DNA of 64,000 nt from NCBI GenBank assembly GCA_014529385.2, contig CM043958.1, positions 121,676,817 to 121,740,816 of the forward strand, in the 5' to 3' direction. This document shows positions 54,718 to 64,000 of this stretch, in pieces. Under the pieces are notes generated by a model. The model did not search any database. It was not told the DNA's origin and saw only the letters and a list, made by a program, of their open reading frames with translations. The first letter of the stretch is position 1. Each line of letters begins with the position of its first letter. The position numbers and the translations under genes are program-made. Source of the DNA: Adiantum capillus-veneris (lineage: Eukaryota > Streptophyta > Polypodiopsida > Polypodiales > Pteridaceae).

Positions 54718-55169
54718 GGACCCCTTGCTTCACAAATTCGACAGACTTGGAGCCTTGATACTCTCTCTCTCTCATCTAAAGAGAACACTACGCAGAAATC
54801 ATTAGAGATTAATCTCTAATTGATTAACCTAAACGGTAATTAGTCTAATCTTTCTTAATTAGCAAGGTTAGATTAAGCTATTTTGTTAATAAATCAAAGA
54901 TTAGGCCTATGTATACTCATAAACCCTCTCTTAATTAATTATTCTCTGATGATTGTTGTAATTAAGCTTGGTAATGTTAAGCTAATTAATTATCCTATCA
55001 TATTAGGATTGAAATTAGCCAAATTAACCATGAATTAATGGGAAATATATTAATTCAACTTAGATTAAGTTGAGGTAATTATTAGAGCTGCATTAGACAG
55101 TCATTAAGCTACAAATATTATCCTATAATTTTTTGAGTAATTTTCCTAATTAATTAGGGAGAATTACAC

Positions 55170-56340
55170 TATTTTTTAGAGAAAACTAAAGGGGAAAATA
55201 ATCAAATTGATTCCAAATGTTTTGAGTTATTTATTAGTGGTTCATTAGGTGTTAAGGAACCCATGATAATTAGGATAAGCTCAAATAATTAATCTAGCTA
55301 ATTACTTTAGCAGAAATACTCTATTTTTAGGACTAATTAAATAGGGAAAATTAGTAAACTGATTTCAAATGCTGCTAGTTATTTATAAGTGGTTAATTAG
55401 GTGATAAGGAACCTATGATAATTAGGAAAAACTAAGATAATTAATTTAGCTAATTACTTTAGCAGAAATACTCTGTTTTTAAAACTAATTAAATAGGGGA
55501 AATTAGTAAACTGATTTCAAATTTTGTGATTTATTTATCAATGGTTAATTAGATGTTAAGGAATCCGTGATAATTAGGAAAAACTCAGATAATTAATTTA
55601 GCTAATTACTATAGTAGAAATACTCTGTTTTTAGGACTAATTAAGTTATTTATCATTGGTTAATTAGGTGTTAAAAAATTGGTGATAATTAGGGGAAGGT
55701 CAGATAATCAATCTAGCTAATTACTTTAGCAGAAATACTCTGTTTTTTGGACAATTTAAATAGGGGAGATTAGCAAACATATTCAAATTGAATTGATTTA
55801 TTTATTAGAGATTAATTAGATGTAAGGAAACGTGTGATAATTAGGGAAAGCTCAATTGAGTAATCTAGCTAATTAATTTAGAAAAAATACTCTGTTTTCT
55901 GGATAATTTAAATAGGGAAAATTAGCAAATAGATTCAAATTAAATGGAGTTATTTATCAGAGGTTAAGTAGATGTTAGGAAACCTGTGATAATTAGTGAA
56001 ATCTCAAATGAGTAATCTAGCTAATTACTTTAGTAGAAATACTCTGTTTTTGAACAATTTAGATAGGCGAAATTAGCAAATAGATTCAAATGGAATTGAG
56101 TTATTTATCAGAGGTTAGGAAACCTGTGATAATTAGGAGAAGCTCAGATAATTAATCTAGCTATTTACTTTAGCTGAATTACCCTGTTTTTAAGACAAAT
56201 TAAATAGGGGAAATTACCAAATAGATTCAAATTAAATTGAACTATTTATTAGAGGTTAATTAGACTTTGGGAAACCTGTGATAATTATGTTACCATCAGA
56301 AAATTAGTTTAACTAAATATCCCAATAAAATTACATTATT
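55170..56340 (+). repeat. AT-rich tandem repeat, period about 150 bp
   Basis: The block GCAGAAATACTCTGTTTTT recurs near 55319, 55471, 55622, 55737, 55888, 56041 and 56186, each with GTGATAATTAGG and AGCTAATTACTTTAG in the same order. Most steps are 145-153 bp and one is about 115 bp. Units are degenerate. No open frame is present. Confidence 0.8.
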
Positions 56341-56746
56341 TTTAGGAGAAAATAAAAGGGGAAATATAGTAAATTAACCCAAAAACATTTGATATCAATA
56401 TGAGAGGAAGAACACACCTTGAGGAATACATGATAAATATCCCAACCTTAGATAAATAGTTTAGGTATGTGTCTTCAATAAAAATAACCAATTCTTGTAT
56501 AAAATGGACAAGAGAAATTAGGAAATGAATTTATCTAATTGCCAAATAAATGCTTGAGGTCCAAAACCATTATTGAAGAGTGGGAAAAATTACTTATAGC
56601 ATAAATAAGTTATAGAGGGAATATCTCATCAAATCGACTATTAAAGATACCTATTTATTCCAAATCCTTATTTTTTGGTAAACAAGGAAAAGAAGACTAT
56701 TCAATTAAGCTTCTAATGGATTAAGTCTTTTTATAAGGCTGTCGAC

Positions 56747-56935
56747 ATGGCTCCCAAGAGAACCAGGGAAAATTCTCTTACTGAGGAAGAGGATGTTAGC
56801 AACAACAAGCGAAACAAAACCACAAATGACCATGAGGCTGGACCTACCCATAGGCCAACAGAGGAGAGTCTACGGGCACCCGCCCCACAACACATGGACG
56901 AGCAGTCCCAGGTGGGTTTCGCATTATTCAATTAA
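56747..56935 (+). CDS. Short basic ORF, possible Gag N-terminus
   Basis: 62 codons starting MAPKRTRENSLTEEED, rich in charged residues and Asn/Thr, following the AT-rich leader. The start resembles openings of some retrotransposon Gag proteins. A GT-containing CAGGTGGG near 56908-56915 could be a splice donor. The ORF stops after GFALFN and no continuation was found. It may be a truncated gag or chance. Confidence 0.25.
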   Translation: MAPKRTRENSLTEEEDVSNNKRNKTTNDHEAGPTHRPTEESLRAPAPQHMDEQSQVGFALFN

Positions 56936-58032
56936 GTTTTTTTAGTTTAAGTTCATTTTTAAGTTAGCATTGCATACGTAAAGTTAGGAAGGATAAATTG
57001 GCTGAAAACGGAAGGTAACTTCCAACGTGCATTTGTTTATAATGTAGGAAAGAATTGTTTGGGTTAAAACTGGTTGAAATAGGAAAGATATGATTGATCA
57101 TCCTTAAGACAAATTGTCTCAAGACACCTCCAACTCCTTAGTATAAATTGATGATAATGATTGGCTTTCTAGCCACGGATACCCCCATGAACGATGAGTT
57201 TCTACTTCGTGTCATGTCTTGATGTTTCTACATAAGTTAGGATACAATTTTTAATCCTAGGGGAGCCGCCCGGTTGTATGGGCAACTGGTTTGGTGTATG
57301 GGCACCCGGAACCTTGGGTGGGGGTTTATCCACTCCGGATTTGAATAAGGAATGGGTGCCGTTTTTCACCCTTAGGTGGTCTTGAGACAAGTAGAGTACT
57401 GGTCATGGTTATTATGGACAATGTTTTGATTGATAGTACCCTGTCTTAAGTTTAAAGATGTTTGTTTTTTAAAAAGAATGCTTTCCATGTTGTCTTTAAT
57501 AATTGATTCAAGGAATTACTGTGACGGAAAGTTAAAAGAAATCATTATTTTAAGTGTTAAAACAATGTGATAGTAACTAGAACATAATTGAATCATGTGT
57601 GAGTGTGGGGTGGTAAGTGCAGATTGACTAAGATTGTCAATCAAGGACGGGTGGACTTGATTAGTCAGGTAACTATCCATCCCCTGCGCACTAAAACGTT
57701 TAGAAAACTTCTTCACTTGGAAGAGGAGTCCACCAGCGGCTGTGCCCTCACATCTGTTAGGGGGAAAAAAGCGTTGGTTGAGGATACCTTAGCCCAAAAA
57801 GGTGGCAGTTATAGGGCCGAAATAGTTTTTTGGACTTTTAAATATGTTGTCCCGTTTCCGCTGCGAGACAGGACTAGGTCTTCTTCAAAGGCTATAGACC
57901 CAAGCCATTGTCAATGGTAAAGATCTATTCCTTGGATTTTCTTGTTTAGCGACTCTGACTTTTATCAGACCTAGAGACCTGTCAAGGATCCCATCCCGAT
58001 GGGTACCAACACCGAAGGTTAGGGCATATGAA
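56936..58032 (+). other. Noncoding stretch in the probable insertion
   Basis: About 1.1 kb with only short frames (for example 57603-57920) lacking motifs. Confidence 0.35.
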
Positions 58033-59622
58033 GTAACTTCAAGTCCCTACCAAGAAAGAAGGCCCACAAGGTATCAACCTCGACAATATCCTAGGATACC
58101 TAAGAAGCAGGTATACAACATCGAAAGAGGCTAAAGTCTACCACAACTCACAAGAGGATACTAAACAAAGATGGATCTCAAAGAATGTTCTTCTTGGACA
58201 AGGATTCTACACAGGGTATACAAAGATTTGGCTACCAGTCAACCACAAGCCAACTGCAACTACACCAGACCTGCATGAAGATCTCAAGAACTCAACAAGA
58301 CCTAGAACGAAGCAAAGTCAACAAAAGAGTTACAAAGGTCCTCAAAAGATTTGGATTCCTAAGTCTTTCAATGCTCCTAGTCAAAAGCCAGATGCCGACA
58401 GTGAGCAAAGAGCTACAACAACATCAAAGACTCCTATCAACAGGCCTATTTGGAGAATCAAACAGATAATGGATTCTTCAAAGTCAAAGAAGGACAAGCC
58501 CACTAACACGAATGCAGATTCAAAGAAGATCAAACAGGTATGGAAAAAGAAACCTTCAATGCCAACTTGGTCCTTCACTAATCCTCTTTTTGAGGATTCA
58601 AGCTTACTTTTACCTGAAGAAATGTTTGTAGTAAGCTCAAGAATGTAAAAAGTCAAGTCGTCAGGCTGCAAAAAACACTCTTTGACATAGTCAAAGGCAG
58701 GCTGTTGAGCCATAAAATGAGCAAAGCATTAGTCCCAAAGCTTCAAGTCATATTAAACTATGTGCTAAGAGTCGTAGTTATTAGGCTTACACTCAAGCTG
58801 GAAGAGTTAAGCATATCTAAAGTCATGTCACTCATGCTAGATGAGATGAGCATAAGAGTTGAAGTCTATTAACTTACAATTGGTGGCGTGTCGTAGAGTC
58901 CAACACTCATGCACAGTGCACAATAAGATAAGAGCACATATCCTCATCAACGAAACCCATTCTTAAAGGGGTGCCAGCTTGCAAAGCTATGTCATATGAT
59001 TTTATAGCTACACTATCTTTCTGAAGACCCCTCAAAATCCTTCTTGCACAACATATTGTTCTCCATGCATTTTTGTGTATGAATAAAAAGGATGTCCCAC
59101 CATTGGACATATGCGTTAGACACTCTTTTTTGCTTCCACCTATGCACCTTGAGTGAACTACAACAGGCAACAAATGTTCCATCATGCTACCCTTTCATAT
59201 TTGCTATCTCTTTATTTCCATATCTATCAGCAAATAATCCTTTGAGTACGTAATTAATATTTCCTATGCTGATAAGTACTCCAATAATGCGCGTATCCCA
59301 AGGACACTTTTTTCCCACTGGGTTTTTTCCCTTTGGTCATCCAGGTATCAGACCCTAATTTAGAACCTCATCATTCTGTTTCGCTTGTACATACTTTTTG
59401 TAAATAAATAGAAGACTCCTCATTATGCTATAACAACGGACAAATGCAACATCATCTCTCACATCAGACATATTCCGACCAATGAAGATGCTGCAGCAAA
59501 TTGAACCTCATCAAAAAATTCAACGACATATAAAGACAATCAGCCCATCAACAACCGATCAAAAACCTTCCACAACCTCCACGGACACTTTTCAACAGTG
59601 CCTGAGGACGGGCACTAAAATC
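58033..59622 (+). other. Element C 3' internal region
   Basis: It starts with decayed Trp/Lys-rich coding remnants (RIKQVWKKKPS near 58524-58560) of the type seen before 54219. Later sequence is noncoding. A minus-strand 92-codon frame at 58907-59185 has no secure family. Confidence 0.4.
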
Positions 59623-59634
59623 GGAAGGGAGGAA
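59623..59634 (+). promoter_or_regulatory. Polypurine tract of element C
   Basis: GGAAGGGAGGAA directly abuts the 3' LTR. Confidence 0.85.
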
Positions 59635-60650
59635 TGTTAACTGAGTCAACGACAATTAACAGAAGCTGCTAAAGACCGAAGACCAAAGACGTACAAATGC
59701 ACATGAGGATGAATACAAAGAAGCAGTAAAATTTGGAGTTACATACTTTTCACATTTTTCCAAAATGGCCATGTATTGTAATTTCCCGAATTATTTAGCC
59801 ATTGTGATAATTGTAACGTGTTACGGGCTCAATAAGAGTTCCAAGGTGTAAAGCATAGGTCAGTTAGTGTACCTAGGTTGTAGATACAATAAGTGTGGAG
59901 CCTTAAAGGTCTTGGGCGCCGGACATTATACATTTTAAACCTTGGCTAAGGTATAAAAGCCAACTTTGTAAAGATTTTATTAAGTTTTGGATAAGATATA
60001 CACAGCGTGAGCTAACAGCGCTCACTTCTCTCCTTCTCGCGCTTCCTACTCCCTCTTCGGTTGTCACATTGCGAATGCGTTTGTTGCATTACAACCGAAG
60101 GTAAGAGCTCTACGCATTGACGTAAACCATTCACCGTATGTCGTAGCTTTTGGCGTCGCCGACCCGCGGCCTAATTTCATCATAACTAGCAATTTACACT
60201 TTTAAATTGAAAACTAAGCATAGGTGGGGTATTGGGGCATCATTGCTAAGCATTTAGATGCATTCTAGGTCGAAAATGACTAGGTAAAAAATCCACTGCT
60301 GTTAATAATCGCGATTTTGGAACTTGACCTAAAGTGGGGTTTGAGACCATAGGCATGTGTGCTTAGGTCTTGTAAACTTGTCCTAGAAGTTTCGTTACGT
60401 TTGGATGTCATTTGGTGCTGTAACGGATGTGATTTGCTTGCCGATGAGCGATTGGCTTTTGGTGATTTCAGTCACTTGAGTGTATCCTGAGTTAGATGCG
60501 AGTTGTTAGTTGTTTTCCAAGAGATTGGCAACCTCTTGTAGCCTCTATGCACTAGTCGAGTCAGCTTCGTCCCATGGTTTGACAAATTAATCGTGGTTCT
60601 CGTTAATACTGGAATAAGATAGGATGGTGAGGTTAGACATTCGTCCCATA
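59635..60650 (+). repeat. 3' LTR of element C
   Basis: 1016 bp, paired with 42800-43817, with TATAAAAG at 59952-59959. It keeps the intact ATCGCGAT at 60308-60315. Confidence 0.85.
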
Positions 60651-61443
60651 GATATTGGCTGGTCTTTATGCAAGTTGCAATGAGATAGAATAGCACCAAG
60701 GGTAAAATCTGAAGCGTCTATTTCTAGGATGAAAGGCTTTGTAGGATCTGTGTGAATTAGAATGGGTGCGGTCGTGAAAGCTTGCTTGAGAGTCTGAAAT
60801 GCTTTCGCGGCCTCTGAGTCCCAGACAAACTTATTATGGCCTGTCAACCTTGTGAGTGCTGTAACCACCTTGGAGTATCCCTGTATAAAGATACGATAAA
60901 AATTTGCAAATCCGAGGAAACATTGAACATCTCTTACCGAGGTGAGTGTCTCCCAATCAAGGATGGTTTGAACCTTCTTTGGATCCATTGAGATTCCCTT
61001 TTCAGAAATTACATAACCAAGAAATTCCACCTTAGATTGATGAAAAGAGCACTTCTCCAACTTTGCATATAACCCTGATGCACGAAGTTTTTCAAGCACT
61101 AATCGTACATGGTGCTCATGCTCTTCTTGATCCTTGGAAAATATCAAGATATCATCCAAATATATTACCACAAAATAATCCAAATACTCTCGAAAGATAT
61201 CGTTCATTAAATGTTGAAAAACAGCTGGGGCATTTGTGAGACCAAATGGCATGATGGTATATTCAAAGTGGCCATACCTTGTCCAAAAGGCTATCTTCCA
61301 TTCATCACTTCTTTGATTCAGACTAGGTTGTAAGCGCCACGAAGATCTATTTTTGTAAATATTCTTGCCTTGCCAAGGCGCTCAAGAAGCTCTGGGATCA
61401 AGGGAAGGGGATAGCGATTTCTGACGGTGATCTTGTTTAGGCC
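60651..61443 (-). pseudogene. Fragment F reverse transcriptase and RNase H start
   Basis: The minus strand reads [18 protein letters not shown] and [12 protein letters not shown], then a frameshift and stop. The open frame from 61252 has MPFGLTNAPAVFQ, YLDD at 61162-61151, the thumb (KVEFLGYVISEKGISMDP) and the RNase H start ILEIDASDFTLGAILS. It is truncated within RNase H by element C at 60650. The YLDDILIFSKD context is typical of chromoviruses outside the main angiosperm clades. Confidence 0.75.
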
Positions 61444-61920
61444 TCAAGAAACAATTGGACTGCTTGGGCTTTGTGTAATATTGAATGCTATTCTTGAAAC
61501 ATGCTCCTGCAATGTTACTTCTATGGGGAGAGTTTCATACCTGACATCCCTTGAAGCGAGGGGACGACCATCAATGACTTCTACAGTTGCTGGATTAGAC
61601 TTCTCCACAAGTGGTATGCCTTGTTCTTTTGCAAATTCTTTGTCCATGAAGCACGCTGTTGCGCCTGAATCTAGTAATGCTTCACAATCCATGTGCCTAC
61701 CCGGCACATGGATCTTAACTGGTAGCATAAAACTTGAAGTGGAATCAGCAGGAAGAAAGAGACCTTTTTTTGCTTGTATTTTGTCCAACCGGTCGGTCTC
61801 TATTGGGGTTGGACATCCATGTTTTTCGAACACGTTGAGGCCATTGCACCATGAACCTTCATCCTTCTCTTCCTTGGACACTATTGAACCATGTGCCCCT
61901 GCTCTCCACAATACATACAT
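61444..61920 (-). pseudogene. Fragment F retropepsin
   Basis: Frame with the active-site motif ALLDSGATACFMD and flap-region sequence IDGRPLASRDVRYET. It ends at NITQSPSSPIV, just before the expected LG-PW motif, because a deletion joins it to the RT region. It overlaps the gag knuckle in a different frame, implying a frameshift at the Gag-Pol join or a mutation. Confidence 0.7.
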
Positions 61921-62657
61921 AAGCCATAAATGCGTCGCCTTTGCTTCTCTTGGGTGCAGAGAGGTTGAAACCGTGCTGAATCAATTTGCATGGGCTCAAT
62001 GATTGATTCATGGCCCTGTTGAGGTGTGTAGCCATTATGTGTCACTTTTGTTTGGGGTCGCAATGGTGCCCCAAGACGCCTCTCTTGTCTCCTCTCAAAA
62101 AGTCGATTATCACATTCTATTCCTTGAGATATGAACTCGCTTAGTGTGTGAACCTTTGGCATAGTCAATAAAAGATATTTTACGTCATCCTTTAATCCCC
62201 ACAGAAATTGGCTAATGAAATATTCCTCATGCCAAGTCAGATCACAAGTGAGCTGTTGAAATTCGGATGCATAGACGGATGCAGGTCTTGATCCTTGGTG
62301 GAGATTTCTAAAATTGGTTTCAGTAACCCTAGATTCTTTTTCAAGTAAGGGAACAAACCAAGAGAGAGCCGTACCCAAGAGGAGGGTCCCAATAAGGCCT
62401 ACTTGAGAGGCATCATCTGGATAACGCTCTCATTGCATTCGAATGAAGAGGCGCACTTGTTGGAGAAAACCTCTAAACTTTAATCTAGTCCCATCAAATT
62501 TTTCAGGCATGCTGACCTTCGGCTCCTTATGTTGTTGAGAATAGCAAGATCTTGCAGCTTGTGCTTGATGTGTGCTTGTCTCTTGAAGCTCTTGAATTTG
62601 ACGCTGAAGATTTTGCAACGCTGTTGACCGCTGGGTCAACAACACAACATAACTCAA
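61878..62657 (-). pseudogene. Fragment F Gag
   Basis: One frame of about 260 codons with a TGA at 62430-62432. Landmarks are MPEKFDGTRLKFRGFLQQ, DASQVGLIGTLLLGTALSW, QGSRPASVYASEFQQL and a zinc knuckle CMYCGEQGHMVQ whose last Cys follows a TAG. The capsid pattern matches Gag of Sushi/Tcn1-like chromoviruses, a family also domesticated in mammals as PEG10/RTL genes. That family assignment is from memory of motifs. Confidence 0.7.
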
Positions 62658-62699
62658 GTTTCATACCAAAGTCTTATCTTTTGTGAGTTATGAAATGCT

Positions 62700-63580
62700 G
62701 CAGATTATGGCTATAAACGTCATTTGTAATGAGTAGTTATTCTAGTTTCAGAAGCCGGGGTGCAATGGCACTTCCAGATTGTAACTACAAAGTCATTTGA
62801 CCTTTTCAACCCCATTTTTGGTAAAACCTAAGGTAGCCTTAGTATATAAGGTACCTAGGTCATTTTGTAAAGAGGACTTTTTATCATAATCAAACTTAGC
62901 ACTGCCGTCTACTGTGTGTGAGAGAGAAAGAGAGTGAGTGTGAGATTCATCCTCCCGCTACGCCCAGCTCGCTCAGCACATTGGAGATCCGACTGCACCA
63001 TTGTTGTAGGCTCGAGGAGAGCTACGCGACAACGCCAAGCATTCCACGCGAGACGGCTAGCGCACACGCCGACGCATCTACGAGCTATTTGTGGCCGTAA
63101 GTGTATCAAACGATGTCTATTTTCTGCGTGCTAGTAGTCTATAGAATCGTGGCGACGTAAGCTACGCATAGGTACTCATAAATTTCAGTTTCGGGCACTT
63201 TCAAAATTCAGCTCTGTCATCCTACGCGTTTTCCGCAGATGGGTTTAGAGTGAGGGTTTTGAGTGTAGAAGCTTAGGGACAGGTGTATCCTAGTGAGGGG
63301 ATGGTGTTCCTTAAGTTTCGTAGGAATATGGCATGATTAGGTGAGTTACCTTCCGTATGTGTGTATGTGGCTAGGTGGTGTAGTTGAGAGCAGTGAGGTT
63401 CTTGATTGTGGTTTAGTTGGCCTTCTTGAGTGTTGTATGTGTAGGATGGTCTCAGCCTGACAAGCTTAAGAGATTTCCTATGTGTGCCTATCGTGTCATC
63501 TGTGTCCTCGATTGACATTATGTTGATCTACGTAGTGTTTGCATGCACTTCATGGGTGTGTGAGTTGCTCCTGTCCAACA
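62700..63580 (+). repeat. 5' LTR of element G (start uncertain)
   Basis: It ends CTGTCCAACA immediately before an Asp-type primer site. A TATATAAG box lies at 62843-62850. The partner LTR is outside the window, and the start lies somewhere after about 62657 where fragment F ends. Confidence 0.55.
62843..62850 (+). promoter_or_regulatory. TATA box in LTR of element G
   Basis: TATATAAG, about 740 bp before the LTR end. Confidence 0.45.
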
Positions 63581-63581
63581 T

Positions 63582-63600
63582 TGGCACCGCTGTCGGGGAC
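63582..63600 (+). promoter_or_regulatory. Primer-binding site of element G (Asp-tRNA type variant)
   Basis: TGGCACCGCTGTCGGGGAC one base after the LTR end. It resembles the sites of A and C with G-to-A and C-to-T changes. Confidence 0.7.
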
Positions 63601-64000
63601 ACAAGGACCTAAGTAGGTTTCCTACTAACACTCGTGTGATGGTTGATTGATTTAGTTTCGGCTAAAGAAAGCATTTTTCTTAAGTGGATCTGGAAGAGGA
63701 TATTCCACGATCAAGTGGATAGCCAGGAAGTGTGTGTCTTGCCGAGGGTGTGCGACTAGATAGGTTTAGTTAGGACCTGAGGATTAGAGTAGTTGTTGGC
63801 GGTCGAGTGATTTGTGAGGTGATAAAGGCGTTTACTAGTCCGTGTGTGGCAGTGAAGCGTTTTTCTACTCATAGATGCAAAACCCCATATGATTTGTAGG
63901 AGTAGCTTTAGGTAAGTGATCCGATTCTAATCTAGAGCTATTCATCACTGAATTATTTGCTAAAGTGCTTGATTGCATTTGAAATCACGGAAAAGTGTGC
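63601..64000 (+). other. Start of element G leader
   Basis: Noncoding to the window edge, as expected after the primer site of a Tat/Athila-like element. Confidence 0.5.

Larger units (their letters stand above)
54219..58032 (+). mobile_element. Probable insertion in element C with own promoter-like start
   Basis: It begins TGTAAGGTTTTC and is flanked by GTAAC on both sides (54214-54218 and 58033-58037). Trp/Lys-rich remnants of C lie on either side. Inside are a TATA box, a long AT-rich leader with tandem repeats, and a short basic ORF. No second LTR, primer site or terminal CA was found, so class and right boundary are uncertain. It could be part of an LTR element. Confidence 0.35.
42800..60650 (+). 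mobile_element. Element C: 17.85-kb Tat/Athila-like retrotransposon lacking RT and integrase
   Basis: Two LTRs of 1018 and 1016 bp start TGTTAACTGAG and end TCCCACA/TCCCATA. They are flanked by identical GATAT (42795-42799 and 60651-60655). An Asp-type primer site and a polypurine tract have the expected positions. Inside are a repeat-rich leader, decayed Gag, a retropepsin-like frame and Trp/Lys-rich remnants, but no RT, RNase H or integrase was found. It would have depended on enzymes from another element. Two secondary insertions, D and the 54219-58032 block, inflate its length. The LTRs differ at many positions, so it is much older than the array. Confidence 0.85.
60651..62657 (-). mobile_element. 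Fragment F: chromovirus-type Gag-protease-RT/RNase H
   Basis: On the minus strand the order is Gag (62657-61878), protease (61920-61444) and RT/RNase H (61443-60651). It is cut at the left by element C and at the right by element G. A deletion removes the end of protease and the first part of RT. The Gag and RT read like Sushi/Tcn1-type chromoviruses of fungi, animals and lower plants, which differ clearly from the array element. Confidence 0.7.

Noticed and set aside
54219-58037. Helitron or DNA-transposon explanation for the 54-58 kb block
   Set aside because: No terminal inverted repeats, no TC start or CTRR end with hairpin was seen; only the GTAAC flanks support an insertion.
58907-59185. 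Minus-strand 92-codon frame slightly reminiscent of a PPR-type protein
   Set aside because: No repeated helical motif or second repeat could be seen, and it lies within element C; too weak to name.
59301-59353. T-rich CCCACTGGG motif followed by a GGTATCAGA string, like a copia LTR end and primer site
   Set aside because: The primer-like string has mismatches at key positions, no LTR ends were found, and no coding region follows.

Overview
This window is land-plant nuclear DNA from a repeat-dense, probably large genome. Almost all of it can be assigned to LTR retrotransposons nested in one another, and no ordinary host gene, tRNA, rRNA or CRISPR array was recognised. The evidence is plant-type primer-binding sites (initiator-Met-like and Asp-tRNA-like), Ty3/gypsy and Ty1/copia protein motifs on both strands, and several LTR pairs with matching ends. 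A Gag-Pol fragment at the right resembles chromoviruses better known outside flowering plants, so a gymnosperm, fern or other non-angiosperm is possible but not proven.

Layout. (1) 1-7289, minus strand: element A, a Tat/Athila-like Ty3/gypsy element with LTR 6449-7289, an Asp-type primer site, a leader, a Gag frame broken by three stops and a protease frame. Its pol lies beyond the left edge. (2) A sits inside element B (plus strand), a decayed relative. B has gag and protease at 7290-9955, then RT, RNase H, integrase and an extra retropepsin-like ORF at 33488-37720, then a polypurine tract and the start of its 3' LTR (38252). (3) B is split by the most striking object, 9956-33487: a head-to-tail array of a young chromovirus, LTR-int-LTR-int-LTR-int-LTR, with a 7314-bp period, four 1590-bp LTRs and three uninterrupted 1604-codon gag-pol frames. 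(4) 38562-42799: two Ty1/copia remnants and an unrecognised decayed frame. (5) 42800-60650: element C, a 17.85-kb Tat/Athila-like element with 5-bp GATAT flanks, about 1-kb LTRs, gag remains and a retropepsin-like frame, but no RT or integrase. It carries a nested, internally deleted chromovirus D (44477-48519) and a second probable insertion (54219-58032) with an AT-rich tandem repeat. (6) 60651-62657, minus strand: fragment F, Gag, protease and RT/RNase H of a different chromovirus type. (7) The right edge: the 5' LTR end, primer site and leader of another element, G.

How the parts work together. Each element encodes Gag (particle), protease, RT/RNase H and integrase. In the chromovirus a chromodomain would follow the integrase, but a stop codon shared by all three copies cuts it off. 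The observations most worth follow-up are the A-A-B haplotype structure of the array, a shared 8-bp palindrome (ATCGCGAT) in LTRs and leaders of A and C, a recurrent Tyr-Asp-Gly-Tyr motif in the Gag of A and C, twin integrase zinc modules in B, extra retropepsin-like domains, and a hairpin-rich 3' UTR in the chromovirus.
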